Source of the DNA: Utricularia gibba
Lineage: Eukaryota; Streptophyta; Magnoliopsida; Lamiales; Lentibulariaceae
Direction of reading: 5' to 3'
Assembly: GCA_002189035.1 (NCBI GenBank)
Contig: NEEC01000023.1
Location: 1 to 64,000, forward strand
DNA length: 64,000 nt
Below the pieces are notes generated by a model. It searched no databases. It had not been told where the DNA came from and saw only the letters and a list, made by a program, of their open reading frames with translations. Both the position numbers and the translations under genes were made by a program. This document shows, in pieces, positions 36,070 to 47,260 of the stretch. Numbering within the stretch: position 1 is the first letter of the stretch; every line of letters starts with the position of its first letter.

Positions 36070-37858
36070 TCAGAATCTGAAAACAGCACTCCTTGGTTTA
36101 CTTCAATACAAATTCAATCTGAAAAAAAAAAAAGCACACCTAGCCTGCCATACGGGTGAACAGTTCTTTAGAAAAAAAAAAAAAAACCACATCGATGCAC
36201 CGGATTACAAACAAATTAAAAAAAAAAATGACAACGAAAAGAGAAGGAGAATCGGTTGGTACATCAAGCAACCGCAAGAACATCAACTAGATTTCTTCGT
36301 AACCTCAGATGAAAGAAAACCCGAAAAGGAAAGGGGCACCGAGCGGTACGGCCCAATAGGATCATCTTATTCAATTTAATTTAATAAAAAATATTCAATT
36401 GTTTGTTTATTTAATATTCAAAAATATTCATTATCATATTTTTTAAATCACCATCTTTTGTTTATTTATTTTATATCATGATGAATTGCAAACCAAAATA
36501 CCTAATTTGATAAGGAATTTTTTCAACCATAATATTAATTAATAATAAAAAAATAAGAGAAATTAATAATTAATATTTTTAGTACTTTATATTGAAAATG
36601 TCATCTAAAAATATTTCCTTTACTTATTTTCTTTAATTTTACATCAAGTTCAGGTTAACTAAGATATCTCATATTAGTTACGAATGAGAAAATGAATGTA
36701 ATTAAATAAAGAAATTATTCTAATTTTGTAGAAATTTTTATTTGGAAGACGATAATATAAAATCGTAAAGATTATGTAAGTTTTTATAATAATTAAAACT
36801 AATAAATGCACAAATAATGTAACCAGATTCGTGGTTAGATTTAAACTCTGGTTAAGGTTAGTGTGGGGCAACTGGAGTTAGTTAACTCTATTCAACTGAA
36901 TGGCTTTCCTTTAAAGTGTGACAGAACCCTAGGCCAGTGCGCAATTTTAATTTTAGGTGTTCTGGACGGATCGGAATTCCTCGTCGATGTTAAGTTTTGA
37001 CTTCAAAACTTTGCACTCGTCTTTACCAATTTGTAAAGCGGTAGATTTCTGCAGCTGGCGCAGCTTCCGATACCCCGGGAGGTAATATTTCTTTTTTTGA
37101 TATCCAACTTAATCGGAATTTGATGATAAGCGTGGGGTTGGTGAACTAGATGCAAATGTGAATTCAAAACATGGATTGTGAAGGTTTTCGTTGGTTGGTC
37201 GTATATCATATTTGTTGTTAGCTTTTTGAGTATGTTGTTCGTGGGTGTGATGTATGTTCCTTTTGTTTTTATTTTCGGTTAGTTTTAACATTTTACTGCT
37301 AGTATGTATTTGCTCTTCACTTCAGATTCAGAGGTGTATTGTTTCATTTCATTTCCTACTCCTACCTTCAAACTGTTCTTGATGATGCATACCATCATTC
37401 AGTAGGGGCTGCTTTTTGATGGTGGTGCTATGAATAAAGCTGGGTCTCTGATTGTTTATAATTTTCTGTTCCCTCTTATTCGTTAAATGTGCATTGATGC
37501 TTGACATATATCTTTTTGATTCAGTATGGTACTTGTAAAGGAGTATGGCGTCATTAATTTTGTAATGTGTAGATTCACTTGCACAGTGACGGCAATCGAA
37601 GTACTGTGTCTCCTTTTATCTACATGTTGGTGTTGTTATTATTGTCTGGTTAGATTTCTATGATGCAATATAACTGAACTTCATTTGTTAACCAGGCATT
37701 TTATGAGTAGGTTGTGAAGGTTCTCCTCTGTATTGGGGTTGTCCAGCGCTTCATCTTTTTGACTATCCTCATATTTTTATTTGGTGATCACATGCTCGGC
37801 GAATTTTCTACTGTTAAGATTCAGACAGACATCCTGAGGAGATTTGTATTCAAAATTC
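36070..37858. other. Spacer and 5' leader of the J-domain gene
   Basis: 36070-36350 is the OTU2 promoter side with A-runs. 36360-36900 is very AT-rich with no gene. 36900-37858 has transcribed-leader character: gatacccccggg-like GC-rich sequence, then a donor-like ggaggtaatatt at about 37079. This suggests a leader intron upstream of the intronless J-domain gene, but the acceptor is not clear. Confidence 0.45.
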
Positions 37859-40108
37859 ATGGAGTGCAATAGAGATGAGGCTGTCAGAGCAAAATGTATT
37901 GCTGAGAGCAAGCTTGAGAAAAGGGAGTTTTCTGGTGCGAAGAAGTTTGCCTTGAAGGCCCAGACTCTGTACCCAGATATGGAAGGGATTTCCCGATTGA
38001 TAAAAACAATTGATGTGTACATTTCAGCGGAAAATAAAGTTAGTGGTGAGGTCGACTGGTATGGAGTGCTAGAAGTGAACCCGATGGCTGATGAGGAAAC
38101 AATAAGAAAACAATATAGGAAGTTCGCTCTCTTGCTACATCCTGATAAAAATAAATCAGCTGGTGCAGATGGGGCATTTAAGCTTGTCTCAGAGGCCTGG
38201 AACTTGTTATCAGATAAGGCCAGCAGGTTGGCCTATAATCAGAGAAGGGGTTATAAAGGATTTGCGCAGAAAGTTCATATGCATACGGGTGGTACATCGG
38301 CACCTCCCAGGGCCAATGGAATCTTCAACTTTGCTGCAAGAACGACTTCAGCGGCAAAGCCTCAAAACCATAACACGAAGCCCCGAAACCACAGCACAAA
38401 GGTTCCTGTTAACCTGCCCCAGAAACCTTCCTTGAAGAGAGCTGATACATTTTGGACCATATGTCACCAATGCAAGATGCATTATGAGTATCTTAAAAGG
38501 TATCTCAACCAAACACTTCTTTGTCCCAATTGTCGTGGTGCTTTCATGGCTTCTGAGACAGCACCACCTCAGGATTTTCCTAAACCAGCATGTCAGTCAC
38601 CTCGACAGCGCCACCGCAATCTTACAGAGTATATACTCAACAGAAATGCTTATAGCACAGTTAAGAATACAAATGCTTGTCAAAATTCAGTACGCATGCA
38701 AGCGGGCCCGCATTTGCATAGGCCTGCCACAAGCCAGGTGGAGCCTATTTCTGGAGCAAGTAGTTCTGGTAACGATCCTTCTACTACTGTCAAAGCCACT
38801 AACGTTGTTCAGAAGGAACATGATCAATTGAAAAGGCCATGCAGTGAATCATGGCCTCGCATGGTGGGGGACTCAAGTATCAAAAAACAAAAGGTAGATG
38901 GTGAGGGTGGGCGATACGGAATGACCTATCGTCATATGCCACAAAGAAATGGTATGTTTGGAACTGCATGTGGAGTTGGCCCGGAGTCCAGGAGTAATGG
39001 TTATTCTGGCCCCTGTCGACAGCCAAAGAGTATTCGGGATTTGACCCATGCTGAAAGTCATCAAATGCTCATGGAAAAGGGCCTATCTGAGATCCGGAAT
39101 AAGCTTCTTTCTGGCATAAAATGTAGTGTTGCTAGCAAGGAGAATGTCATGACTAAGCAGGGTAAGAAATTAAGAGTCGGAAGCACGTGTAATGAAACAG
39201 GTGATAGGAATGGAACTTATGATTCATCTTCCGCGGAACTGGTGGATCAACCCAGGAGGGGTCAATCTGCTGAGAGTACTGCTGCATCTATGAGTGTCCC
39301 GGATCCTGATTTCTATGACTTTGACCAGGATAGAGCAGAAACTTCTTTTGGAGATGGTGAAGTTTGGTCTGCTTATGATGATGAAGATGGAATGCCACGT
39401 TTTTATGCGCTTGTTAACAAGGTGATCTCCAGGAAACCGTTCAAGGTAAGGATCAGCTGGCTCAACTCGAAATCCAACAGTGAGTTCAGCACCATGGACT
39501 GGGTGGGATCAGGTTTCTATAAAACATGCGGTGAATTCAGGGTGGGCAGATATGAGATCTGCAAATCAATCAATGCATTCTCTCAGAAACATGATGTTCT
39601 GAAAACCGCACGTGGCAGTATCCTGATATACCCCAAAAGAGGCGATGTGTGGGCTCTCTATAAAAATTGGTCACCCGATTGGAATGAGCACACGCCAGAT
39701 GAAGTTATTCACAAGTATGAAATGGCGAGCGTGCTTGAGGACTACACCGAGGAACACGGTGTACTTGTCGTCATCCTCCTGAAGGTGTTTGGTTTTAAAA
39801 CAGTATTTAGACCACAAACGGAGCAGCATGCAACAAAGAGGATACCCAGGGAAGAGATGTTCCGCTTTTCTCACCGGGTACCTTACCAGTTGCTGACTAG
39901 ATTAGAAGCTAAGAATGCCCCCAGAGGATGCCTGGAACTGGATCCTGCAGCCACACCCGTGGAACTTCTTCAGGTAATACCAGAAGGCAGTGAGCCCCCT
40001 CCAGTTTCTGAGAATGTAAATACCTGTGCAGAAGGGTCGCGAAGCTCTTGCGAACATGCTGACATTTCAAGTACAGGGCAAGCCATTAATATTCTCCAGG
40101 CTCAGTAG
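37859..40108 (+). CDS. J-domain protein with C-terminal DUF3444
   Basis: Plant-specific HSP40-type co-chaperone, intronless, 749 residues, probably nuclear or cytosolic. The N-terminus (residues 1-60) is the helical MECNRDEAVRAKCIAESKLE segment typical of this family. The J domain covers about 66-130, with HPD at 94-96 (LLLHPDKNK). A zinc-finger-like ICHQCKMHYEYL ... CPNCRGAF follows near residue 205-230. The middle is low-complexity, and a DUF3444 block of about 200 residues begins near PDPDFYDFDQDR, with EVWSAYDDEDGMPRFYA and KTCGEFRVGRYE. ATG 37859 is preferred over upstream non-ATG codons because the conserved N-terminus starts there. Client and function are unknown; DUF3444 is found almost only in such plant J proteins. 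No break seen. Confidence 0.93.
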   Translation: MECNRDEAVRAKCIAESKLEKREFSGAKKFALKAQTLYPDMEGISRLIKTIDVYISAENKVSGEVDWYGVLEVNPMADEETIRKQYRKFALLLHPDKNKSAGADGAFKLVSEAWNLLSDKASRLAYNQRRGYKGFAQKVHMHTGGTSAPPRANGIFNFAARTTSAAKPQNHNTKPRNHSTKVPVNLPQKPSLKRADTFWTICHQCKMHYEYLKRYLNQTLLCPNCRGAFMASETAPPQDFPKPACQSPRQRHRNLTEYILNRNAYSTVKNTNACQNSVRMQAGPHLHRPATSQVEPISGASSSGNDPSTTVKATNVVQKEHDQLKRPCSESWPRMVGDSSIKKQKVDGEGGRYGMTYRHMPQRNGMFGTACGVGPESRSNGYSGPCRQPKSIRDLTHAESHQMLMEKGLSEIRNKLLSGIKCSVASKENVMTKQGKKLRVGSTCNETGDRNGTYDSSSAELVDQPRRGQSAESTAASMSVPDPDFYDFDQDRAETSFGDGEVWSAYDDEDGMPRFYALVNKVISRKPFKVRISWLNSKSNSEFSTMDWVGSGFYKTCGEFRVGRYEICKSINAFSQKHDVLKTARGSILIYPKRGDVWALYKNWSPDWNEHTPDEVIHKYEMASVLEDYTEEHGVLVVILLKVFGFKTVFRPQTEQHATKRIPREEMFRFSHRVPYQLLTRLEAKNAPRGCLELDPAATPVELLQVIPEGSEPPPVSENVNTCAEGSRSSCEHADISSTGQAINILQAQ

Positions 40109-40763
40109 TTAGAAGAGAGTCTTCAGATTGACAAAGGTAACTTCCATTCCCAGTGCACCGACAGTGGATGGGCCTCCATTTTTTCACCATTGCTCCCCTT
40201 TCTTGCTGACTATATTGCCAAAGGCGTGCGTGCGGCTTCCCAAACCAATGAACATTGCATAGAGGTCTCTCTCCCTATCAGCTCTTCATTTTGTTAATTC
40301 TGTGGTTTGGCCATCAGAAACCTTTGCGGTTCACCGTTTCAATTATTTTTATTTTTGAAACCCATTCTTTTTGTTGGTTTCCATGGTGATTGTTTAGGGT
40401 TATTTACATATCTAACCAATTTTCTTTTCTGTTTCAGATACTAATGCAAAAAAAGAAAAAGAAAGATACTTAAATTAATATTATTTTTCTATTTTTGGGT
40501 ACGATTTAAAATTCGAAGATTTCTGGGATTTTTAACGTTAGTAGTGTGATTGATTTGTCGGGTTGGGTGGATAAGATAAAATAAAGATTAGATTAACGCG
40601 CTGTGGTTTACTTTTTTTTTTTTATAGGGGAATCACTGCGGGTCCACGAGGAAATACGGTAGACCGCGCCGTAGACAAATTGTTGCTTTGGCGTTCATCT
40701 GAAGAAAAGTCTAGAAACGATGACTCTGTTCTTTGGAAGTGGCAACCAACTCTAACGGCGGAG
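40109..40763. other. Spacer between J-domain gene and USP gene
   Basis: 3' UTR of the J-domain gene followed by an AT-rich stretch (40430-40530), a T-run at about 40611-40624 and the GC-richer USP leader. No gene or repeat seen. Confidence 0.5.
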
Positions 40764-42213
40764 ATGGCGGTTGACAACGGCAATCCGACGCGGATAATGG
40801 TAGCCGTTAACGAGTCGAACGTTCGGGGATATCCTTACGTGTCGACGAGTAGCAGAGGGGCGTTCGAATGGACTCTCCAAAAAATCATTCGCGACAACTT
40901 TTCTGGATTTAAGCTCCTTTTACTTCACGTTGCAGTTCCTGATGTTGGTGGTATGAATTAGGAGTAGATATTTGGGTTGATTTAATTGAAAGTCTGTTCT
41001 TTTGGCGCTGTCCAGTGATGGGGATAAGTGGGTAATAGTTAGATGTAGATGTTTATCACTTCCAGTTGTCTCTTTCAAAAGTTTAGATGCATCTGGATAT
41101 CTGTGACTTCGTGTTATTATTCAATGGGGCTGAGCGATCACACCGATCGTGTGTGATTTCATGCTAACGAAGAGTAGTCATTTGATTGTATTCTTCGCTC
41201 TGGATTTTTTTTTTTTTTTTTGGTCCCTCTTTCGTTTGAAAATCCAACTTAAAAGCTGTTGTCTTTTTTGTGTGTCCGTGGTGTGTGTTTTGCAGGCTTT
41301 GAAGGTTCGGGTATTACAGGGGCTTCCAAGTCTAATTCTAACAGTGAGAAATACAAGGATTTAACGACAAGGGGGCTCCAGCTTTTGGAATATTTCGTCA
41401 TGCAATGCAATGAGATTGGGGTAAATAAAGTCTTCGTACCTTGCAATTTTCACAATTGTTTTAGTGTTCTATCGTGAATATGCTCTCTGAGCCTTTTGGT
41501 TTGAGGATAAAAAATGGTTTTGTGGAAACCAGTTCAGGGTTTCAACACCTCATTTGAATAAGTGAAAAAGATTCAAATTCCTAGTTGGATTCATGTCATT
41601 TTTGTATTATGTGTTCGGTTTAGTTTGAAGATAAGTTGTTTATAGCCCAACTCACGTGCATTATGAAGCAAAAAGTAGAATCAAAAGCATAATTTGCTTT
41701 CTATTGTGTAGGACCTGTTTAAAGAATCTTGAATATGCTTGTTTGTAGCCTCTTGCGTTGCGGAATGGCGTTTATTTGTGTAGTAGCTTTCTCAGAGCGC
41801 ATATACACTGGTAGGTTTCTTGTGAAGCGTGGGTTAGAGTTGGTGATCCCAAGGAAGTCATTTGCCACGAGGTGAAACGGGTGCAACCAGATTTTCTTGT
41901 GGTTGGTAGTAGAGGCCTTGGCCCTTTTCAGAAGTAAGGAATTTCACTTTGGTAAAGTTTTCAAGTACCTTGAATCCTGAAAATTTGATTCCAAGTTGGT
42001 GTCAAGGGCATGTTGCTTTATCACCACAGTTTCTATGCCGTATTCTCACTCTGAGAAACAGGTTTAATCGTTGCCAGTGGTTGGGTATTTTTCTTCTTTT
42101 GCAGGGTGTTCATCGGAACTGTAAGCGAGTTCTGTGTAAAACATGCGGAATGTCCTGTTATTGCCATCAGGCGCAGTGAAGCTCAGACCCCCGCTGACCC
42201 TGCTGAAGATTGA
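40764..42213 (+). CDS. Universal stress protein (UspA-type), single domain
   Basis: Small soluble alpha/beta nucleotide-binding protein. Exons are 40764-40950, 41296-41420, 41815-41933 and 42105-42213, all in phase, 179 residues. The first strand is RIMVAVNES, followed by SRGAFEWTLQKI and LLLLHVAV. The C-terminal ATP-binding signature has the form G-2x-G-9x-G-S/T: GSRGLG at the end of exon 3 and FIGTVSEFCVKHAECPVIAI in exon 4. The presence of this motif suggests an ATP-binding UspFG-type protein. The last residues are acidic and not conserved. The physiological partner cannot be inferred. Confidence 0.92.
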
Positions 42214-42834
42214 TTCTGATCAATCTTTTGAACGCATCCTGTATTTTGTGTAAATGAAACACCAGACTGAGTGAGGTGGGGCTCTTTTTTCTTTGTCAAA
42301 AATAAATCATCCTTCATCTTTTCGGAAAATAACCATTTTAGATGATTTATTTTAAATGTTGTTAATCAAAAATATTCTCATCATATGTTCTTATAGAGAT
42401 ATGTATCTAATAGACCGTTTTGTAATATGTATATGAAAAAATTACTCATTTAACTGATTCTTTTAACTGCAGCAAAAGTCTCCATCTAGAGACTGAATTC
42501 CAAAGGTTTTGACTTTTTGAGCAATTTCATTCGTTCGAAACCAGAGGTGAAATTTCAGCTTCTTAGTTCCCACAGTGAGCCCCGGATGGTCAGTTTTGCA
42601 ATCATTGTCAATGCAACAAAACTCAACAGGGGTGTGAATAGTAGTATATAGAGAATACATACTGATCGACATCAAGTACTAGAGAGCTGGATGAAGCTTT
42701 ATGGAATGAATAAAAATCTGAAGAACAGGAGGCAGGCCTGTGTCTGTAAACTACGTATATATACCCATCATAACATGAACCGGAGTACAGTAAACTGACC
42801 TAAACAAGTGACCATTGCAAGCCAAGCGGATGAA
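42214..42834. other. Convergent 3' ends of USP and PWWP genes
   Basis: 621 bp between the USP stop and the PWWP gene stop. AT-rich, compatible with two 3' UTRs. No other feature. Confidence 0.5.
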
Positions 42835-45375
42835 TCAACTTACTTCTTTGTGTCCTTCAGCCAGAACTCTGACCTTATCACTTGCTGCTTCTACACTTTC
42901 CATGAGACACTTCATTTCATCCTTCAAGCTACGTTTCTCCACTATCGAAAACTTCAACTGGTAATTCTCTAGAATGGCTCCCATTATGTCGAATTTCTGC
43001 CTGATGAGTTGAACGTCTGACATAAAGTCATCATGCAGTTTCACGGGAGCAGACTCAGCAGATGTGGCTTTGTCTGAGGAAGGTTTGTTGAGATTTGAAG
43101 CGATGGGACATGGTTGTAACCTACAGCTAACGTTCTCACCAAATGGAAGCTCATTGACATTTGAGTTGAGGGCCGTGTGTGCATCAGATTCCTTGGTATA
43201 GACAACCTGAACCAAGTGAGAATCTTTGATCACCTTGGTTTCTTCTTCGTTCAAGCTCCCATACTTACTGAACATCTTCAGGATTTCTTCCTTCGATGGT
43301 AAAGGTGACTGGGTTGTGAATTCCAGAACAAGACAAGTGTGTCCCTCAATGAGCCCACAAGATGTTTCTGCTGCTTTTTCAGGCGTCGAAGAGCCTGCAT
43401 TTCTTGCATGTTTCTTTGTTTTTGGAGATTTAACAGAAGCTGTTGTGGTTGGCTTTTCTTCTTGAGTATCAAGCTCAACTTGCGATAATTTTCTCTTCTT
43501 GCTACTCACCTGTTTCTGGTATATTTCATTGTTTCCGCCATGCACGTAAGTCGAGCTTCTGAAAGCAGATGTAAATGAAGATACTACATCAAGAGTACCT
43601 TCCCTGCTCAAATGCAGTGGATCAATAGCTGCAGTTTGGATTCCAACCAACACTTCGCTCACAGGGGTAACAACTTCGGATGTGGAGAAGCTCATTTTCT
43701 CAACATCTTGCTCGGGACTTGAACTAAGGCAAACATCCTTATTCTGTTTGATCGTATCATTGCCAGGCTGCTTCTCAATTGAAGACGCACTAGCAACATC
43801 TTGACAAGTGGCTGAGGGGACCTCTGAAGCCTTAAGTTCGTGATGTTCCAGAATCTGCTCATCTTTGCTTGGAGTGTTTCCCGATTCTGATTCATATTTA
43901 AAACTAGAACCTCCAATTCTCCATCTAGGTGATATGTATGGAGGAGACAAATACTTGCTCTTCTTTCTTTCCCTAGGTGTAGATGCATTATCTGAATCTT
44001 CCGTCGCTTTGCCAGAATCATTTTCAACGGAAGCAGCGGAAATACCATTTGGTTTCCCTGCCAAACCACCTTCATTTGCACCAACATCACTGCGCAAATC
44101 AACATTTCCTGCTTTTGAAACCTCAATACTATTCACATTAAAGGATTCAGAACCCTCAAGCTTTCTCTTACTTCCACTTTTCCCTCTTGAAGAGCCTCTT
44201 TCACTATGACCATCTTTTGTATCTCCAACGCCAAGCCTCTGCTTGACAGAAGATGCTGACTTTTTGGACTCTTTTCTCTCCTTAATCAAAGGTTTCTTCC
44301 GACTTTTGGCCTTGACACCATTATCTTCTCGCATTAGATCAGCTACGCTCTTCTGCTTCCTTCGGTGGTAAATCTTGTCTGTCATCGCCTCCTGTGTCAT
44401 TGCATCATTAACTGCTGGTGGGGAGAACCAATCGTCATCAGTGGGACCGAGAATAGGAACTTCTATTGGAACACTGAAATCATCTGCTACTTCAGCACCA
44501 GAGCCATCCATATCTTCCAAACCTTCGACATCATAATCATGGTGTTCTGGGAGTTGTCGTTCCTCATTTGCATAGAACATGGCGGCTAGCGACCCTCTCA
44601 AGACTGCAAGCTCCAACAGATTGTCAACAGACGGTTTACTTGCAAAAAAGTTCACTTTTGCAAGAATGTCAGCAGCACCATAATCAGGAATAGAGAGCCT
44701 TTGTATATCCACATCAGGAACTGGGACTCCTTGTTTCACACCAGAATTTGAAATGGTTCTTCTAGCCAAGCTCTCTCTTTTATCAATGGATACACAACTG
44801 CATGTCATCTTAGATTCCAATATTCTCCCAACTTCATCCACAGCAGCCTGCACAGCCTTCGAGAAAATCTTAGATGAACTATTCATCGACTTCTCACTAA
44901 AATTCTCAGAGAATGGAGTCAGCTGTGAAGGAGTACACCATGACCACGAGCCATCACCAAAGAATGCTACGAGGTGGCAGCCATCCTGACGTCGCTTAAT
45001 AGCAGTTTCCGAAGCATCATTGCGGTCATAGATTTGTCCTGGCCACCATGGATGACTCTTGATTTTACCCCATACAAAATCCCCAGACTGATGCACATAA
45101 TTTGAATCCTCCAAATCCGCATCAGAAGCTAGTTCTCTTCCACTTCCACCTTGATTCAGATTCACGTATTCATCATGCCCAATTCCTTCACCATCAGTAT
45201 CATTCACAAGTGTATCTCTTTCACTCTCAGCATGCGCAGCAACATCACCAGAAACCCCGACATCAATCTCATCAGCAGAAACAACTGCCGCACCATTAAG
45301 CATGCCATCCGTGGTACCCTTCTGGTCATCCCTTTTCAAGTCAAAAGCATCACCAGTATCATCAAGACTCGCCAT
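42835..45375 (-). CDS. PWWP-domain protein (PDP-like)
   Basis: Nuclear chromatin reader; PWWP domains bind methylated histone H3 tails and DNA, and Arabidopsis PDP proteins work with MSI4/5 and PRC2. Single exon, 846 residues. An acidic N-terminus is followed by a PWWP domain from about residue 97 (SGDFVWGKIKSHPWWPGQIYD, with HPWWPG at 108-113) through LVAFFGDGSWSWCTPSQLTPF. A long Lys/Ser-rich low-complexity region has several nuclear-localisation-like basic runs (KAKSRKKPLIKERKESKK and similar). Near residue 690 there is an RRM-like fold (LVLEFTTQSPLPSKEEILKMFSKYG ... VVYTKESDAHTAL). The C-terminus is helical. The start was chosen as the first ATG of the open frame, at 45375. No break in 2.5 kb, in contrast with several neighbours. 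Confidence 0.93.
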   Translation of the reverse strand: MASLDDTGDAFDLKRDDQKGTTDGMLNGAAVVSADEIDVGVSGDVAAHAESERDTLVNDTDGEGIGHDEYVNLNQGGSGRELASDADLEDSNYVHQSGDFVWGKIKSHPWWPGQIYDRNDASETAIKRRQDGCHLVAFFGDGSWSWCTPSQLTPFSENFSEKSMNSSSKIFSKAVQAAVDEVGRILESKMTCSCVSIDKRESLARRTISNSGVKQGVPVPDVDIQRLSIPDYGAADILAKVNFFASKPSVDNLLELAVLRGSLAAMFYANEERQLPEHHDYDVEGLEDMDGSGAEVADDFSVPIEVPILGPTDDDWFSPPAVNDAMTQEAMTDKIYHRRKQKSVADLMREDNGVKAKSRKKPLIKERKESKKSASSVKQRLGVGDTKDGHSERGSSRGKSGSKRKLEGSESFNVNSIEVSKAGNVDLRSDVGANEGGLAGKPNGISAASVENDSGKATEDSDNASTPRERKKSKYLSPPYISPRWRIGGSSFKYESESGNTPSKDEQILEHHELKASEVPSATCQDVASASSIEKQPGNDTIKQNKDVCLSSSPEQDVEKMSFSTSEVVTPVSEVLVGIQTAAIDPLHLSREGTLDVVSSFTSAFRSSTYVHGGNNEIYQKQVSSKKRKLSQVELDTQEEKPTTTASVKSPKTKKHARNAGSSTPEKAAETSCGLIEGHTCLVLEFTTQSPLPSKEEILKMFSKYGSLNEEETKVIKDSHLVQVVYTKESDAHTALNSNVNELPFGENVSCRLQPCPIASNLNKPSSDKATSAESAPVKLHDDFMSDVQLIRQKFDIMGAILENYQLKFSIVEKRSLKDEMKCLMESVEAASDKVRVLAEGHKEVS

Positions 45376-47260
45376 TTATCGAACCAAGATACAGCAGCCT
45401 CCGTTTCAAACACAGAAACTGTCAAATCACCAAAAATAATCATTAAAATGATTAGCCCGGCTATAGTATAAATATTATACGAGTAAAACGTATGTAATAA
45501 TACCAAGATCAAAGTCAAACTTATCCCTTGGGTCCGTCAACGCATAAGCATGAAGCTCACAACGCCCGCAGCAAGTCAGTCAAACTTTCGAAACACACGC
45601 TTATTTACCAACACGAGATCAGCAGCGAATTTTTCAAAACTCCCGCAGAATTCGATGTAAAACCGGCTAAAATGAAAAAGACAATCCTTTTCCGCTAACT
45701 AATTTACTCCTGAATAACAGAAAACTCAGCTTTGACCATTTACCAGCAGCAACCCCGAGAATTAGGGTTTCGGTAGTAAAAATTTAAAAATCCGAAGCTC
45801 CAGTGCACGGCTAGCCTCTGCACCTTTTATCCTTCTTTATGATGAAGAAACAAAAAAAAACCAAAAGCTAAGGTGAAGCAGAAGCACTCATAACCAAGCA
45901 AGCTGCTTTGATTTCAGAGACGTTGACACGCGATTCCGCGGTTGAGAGAGAAAGAAGCACCCGCGCGGCGCCGGCCATGGCAGCGTGAAAGTGACGGGAG
46001 AAGGGGAACAGGAAATCGCCGGCGACCGGCAAGTTGCGTTGCCGAGCCGAGCTGGGACCAGATAGAAATATAATTAGACAGGTGACATTAATTCTAAACT
46101 AGGAGTCGACGTGGCAAGACCGTACTTACCTCTTCACTTCCAAGTTTTAGAGCATTTTATTTTCTCTTTTTAGACAATCAAGATTTTGCATTCTTTTGGT
46201 AATCTAACAACCTATTAAAATATAAACAAGTCTATTTCAATAATGTTTAAAATTGGAAAAAAATATTATGTAAAAAATTTTAAATCATAATTGAATCGTA
46301 ATTGAATAGAACTATAATTAAATCATAATTTATTTTTTATAATTAAAATACTTTGAATTTAATTTAACCGTTATTTTGAATAGTTTACGATTCAAAACGA
46401 GTAGTTGAATTGTGATTTTTAAAATATTGTATTTTAATTTTATAAAAATTCTGCCTAAGTTGACATTTAAATAAATATTAATTATCATTTTTAAAGGGGC
46501 GTTCCAGGAATCGAACAGGGGACCTCTCATTTTGATTTATTTTAAAAAGTTAATATTATGAAAATATTATTTTTAAAAATGGAATGAGGAATGGATGCCT
46601 TTTTGATGAAGAAAGATGGCCGCGGGAGGAGAAATACATGGTTCTGGTTGAAGCACACACAGACAGATGGGCAACATTCTGATGGAAAGTGAGCACAAAA
46701 AGCAGTGGAGTGCTACCAGGAGGACAAGGCAGCTGTCGCTACAGCGTTGTAGAATTACATCTGGAGCCATCTCTCAGAGTAGACGTAGCTGCTGGGAAAA
46801 CTCTACTGCTTGGCAATGCAACCACCGGAGTGAGTGGACACTGCAAAGCTTGACAATGGGGATAGGTATCATGCAAATGCTGTCCATATGAATGTGTGAT
46901 TCCTTGTTCCTGCAGTGTTGCTGGATTTTGGCTTTGATTCTACTCAGCTGTATGAATGGATTTTTGTTCTTGCTGCACCCATAAACATATTCCTTAGTTT
47001 CTTTCGATTTTTCAATGTCCAGCCCCTGTGAGTTAATAAGCCAAGGAAACAAGACAACCAGTTACCATCCCTATATTCAGATCAGTGCATTGCTTGAAGA
47101 TAAGGATTTCACATGTTCGGTATCTAAAGTGAAAAATCTAAGCTGTAGAAGCGATGCATTATTGGCAATTAACAGGAGACCCTGAAACACCTACTTAAGA
47201 GGAAGTTCATGGAACAAACCACGTTTATAAAGGAAACTCCAAAACAGAATCACGGGTTCA
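45376..47260. other. Intergenic region between the PWWP gene and SIRB
   Basis: 45376 to about 46060 is PWWP promoter and leader, GC-richer near 45930-46040. 46080-46600 is AT-rich and contains the tRNA-Pro fragment at 46496-46528 and a low-complexity attgaatcgtaattg-type stretch at 46280-46400. 46600-47260 has balanced composition with small frames that match nothing; part may be SIRB 3' UTR. Confidence 0.45.
46496..46528 (-). pseudogene. 3' half of a proline tRNA gene (fragment)
   Basis: Read on the minus strand this gives gagaggtcccctgttcgatt followed by cctggaacgcccc, then TTTAAAAA. It closely matches the variable loop, T arm (GTTCGATTC) and 3' acceptor strand of plant tRNA-Pro, which ends GGAACGCCCC and begins GGGCGTT. 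The anticodon arm, D arm and 5' acceptor strand are absent: the sequence upstream on the minus strand is AT-rich. No encoded CCA is seen. It cannot make a tRNA; it is a relic or part of a tRNA-derived repeat. Confidence 0.65.
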
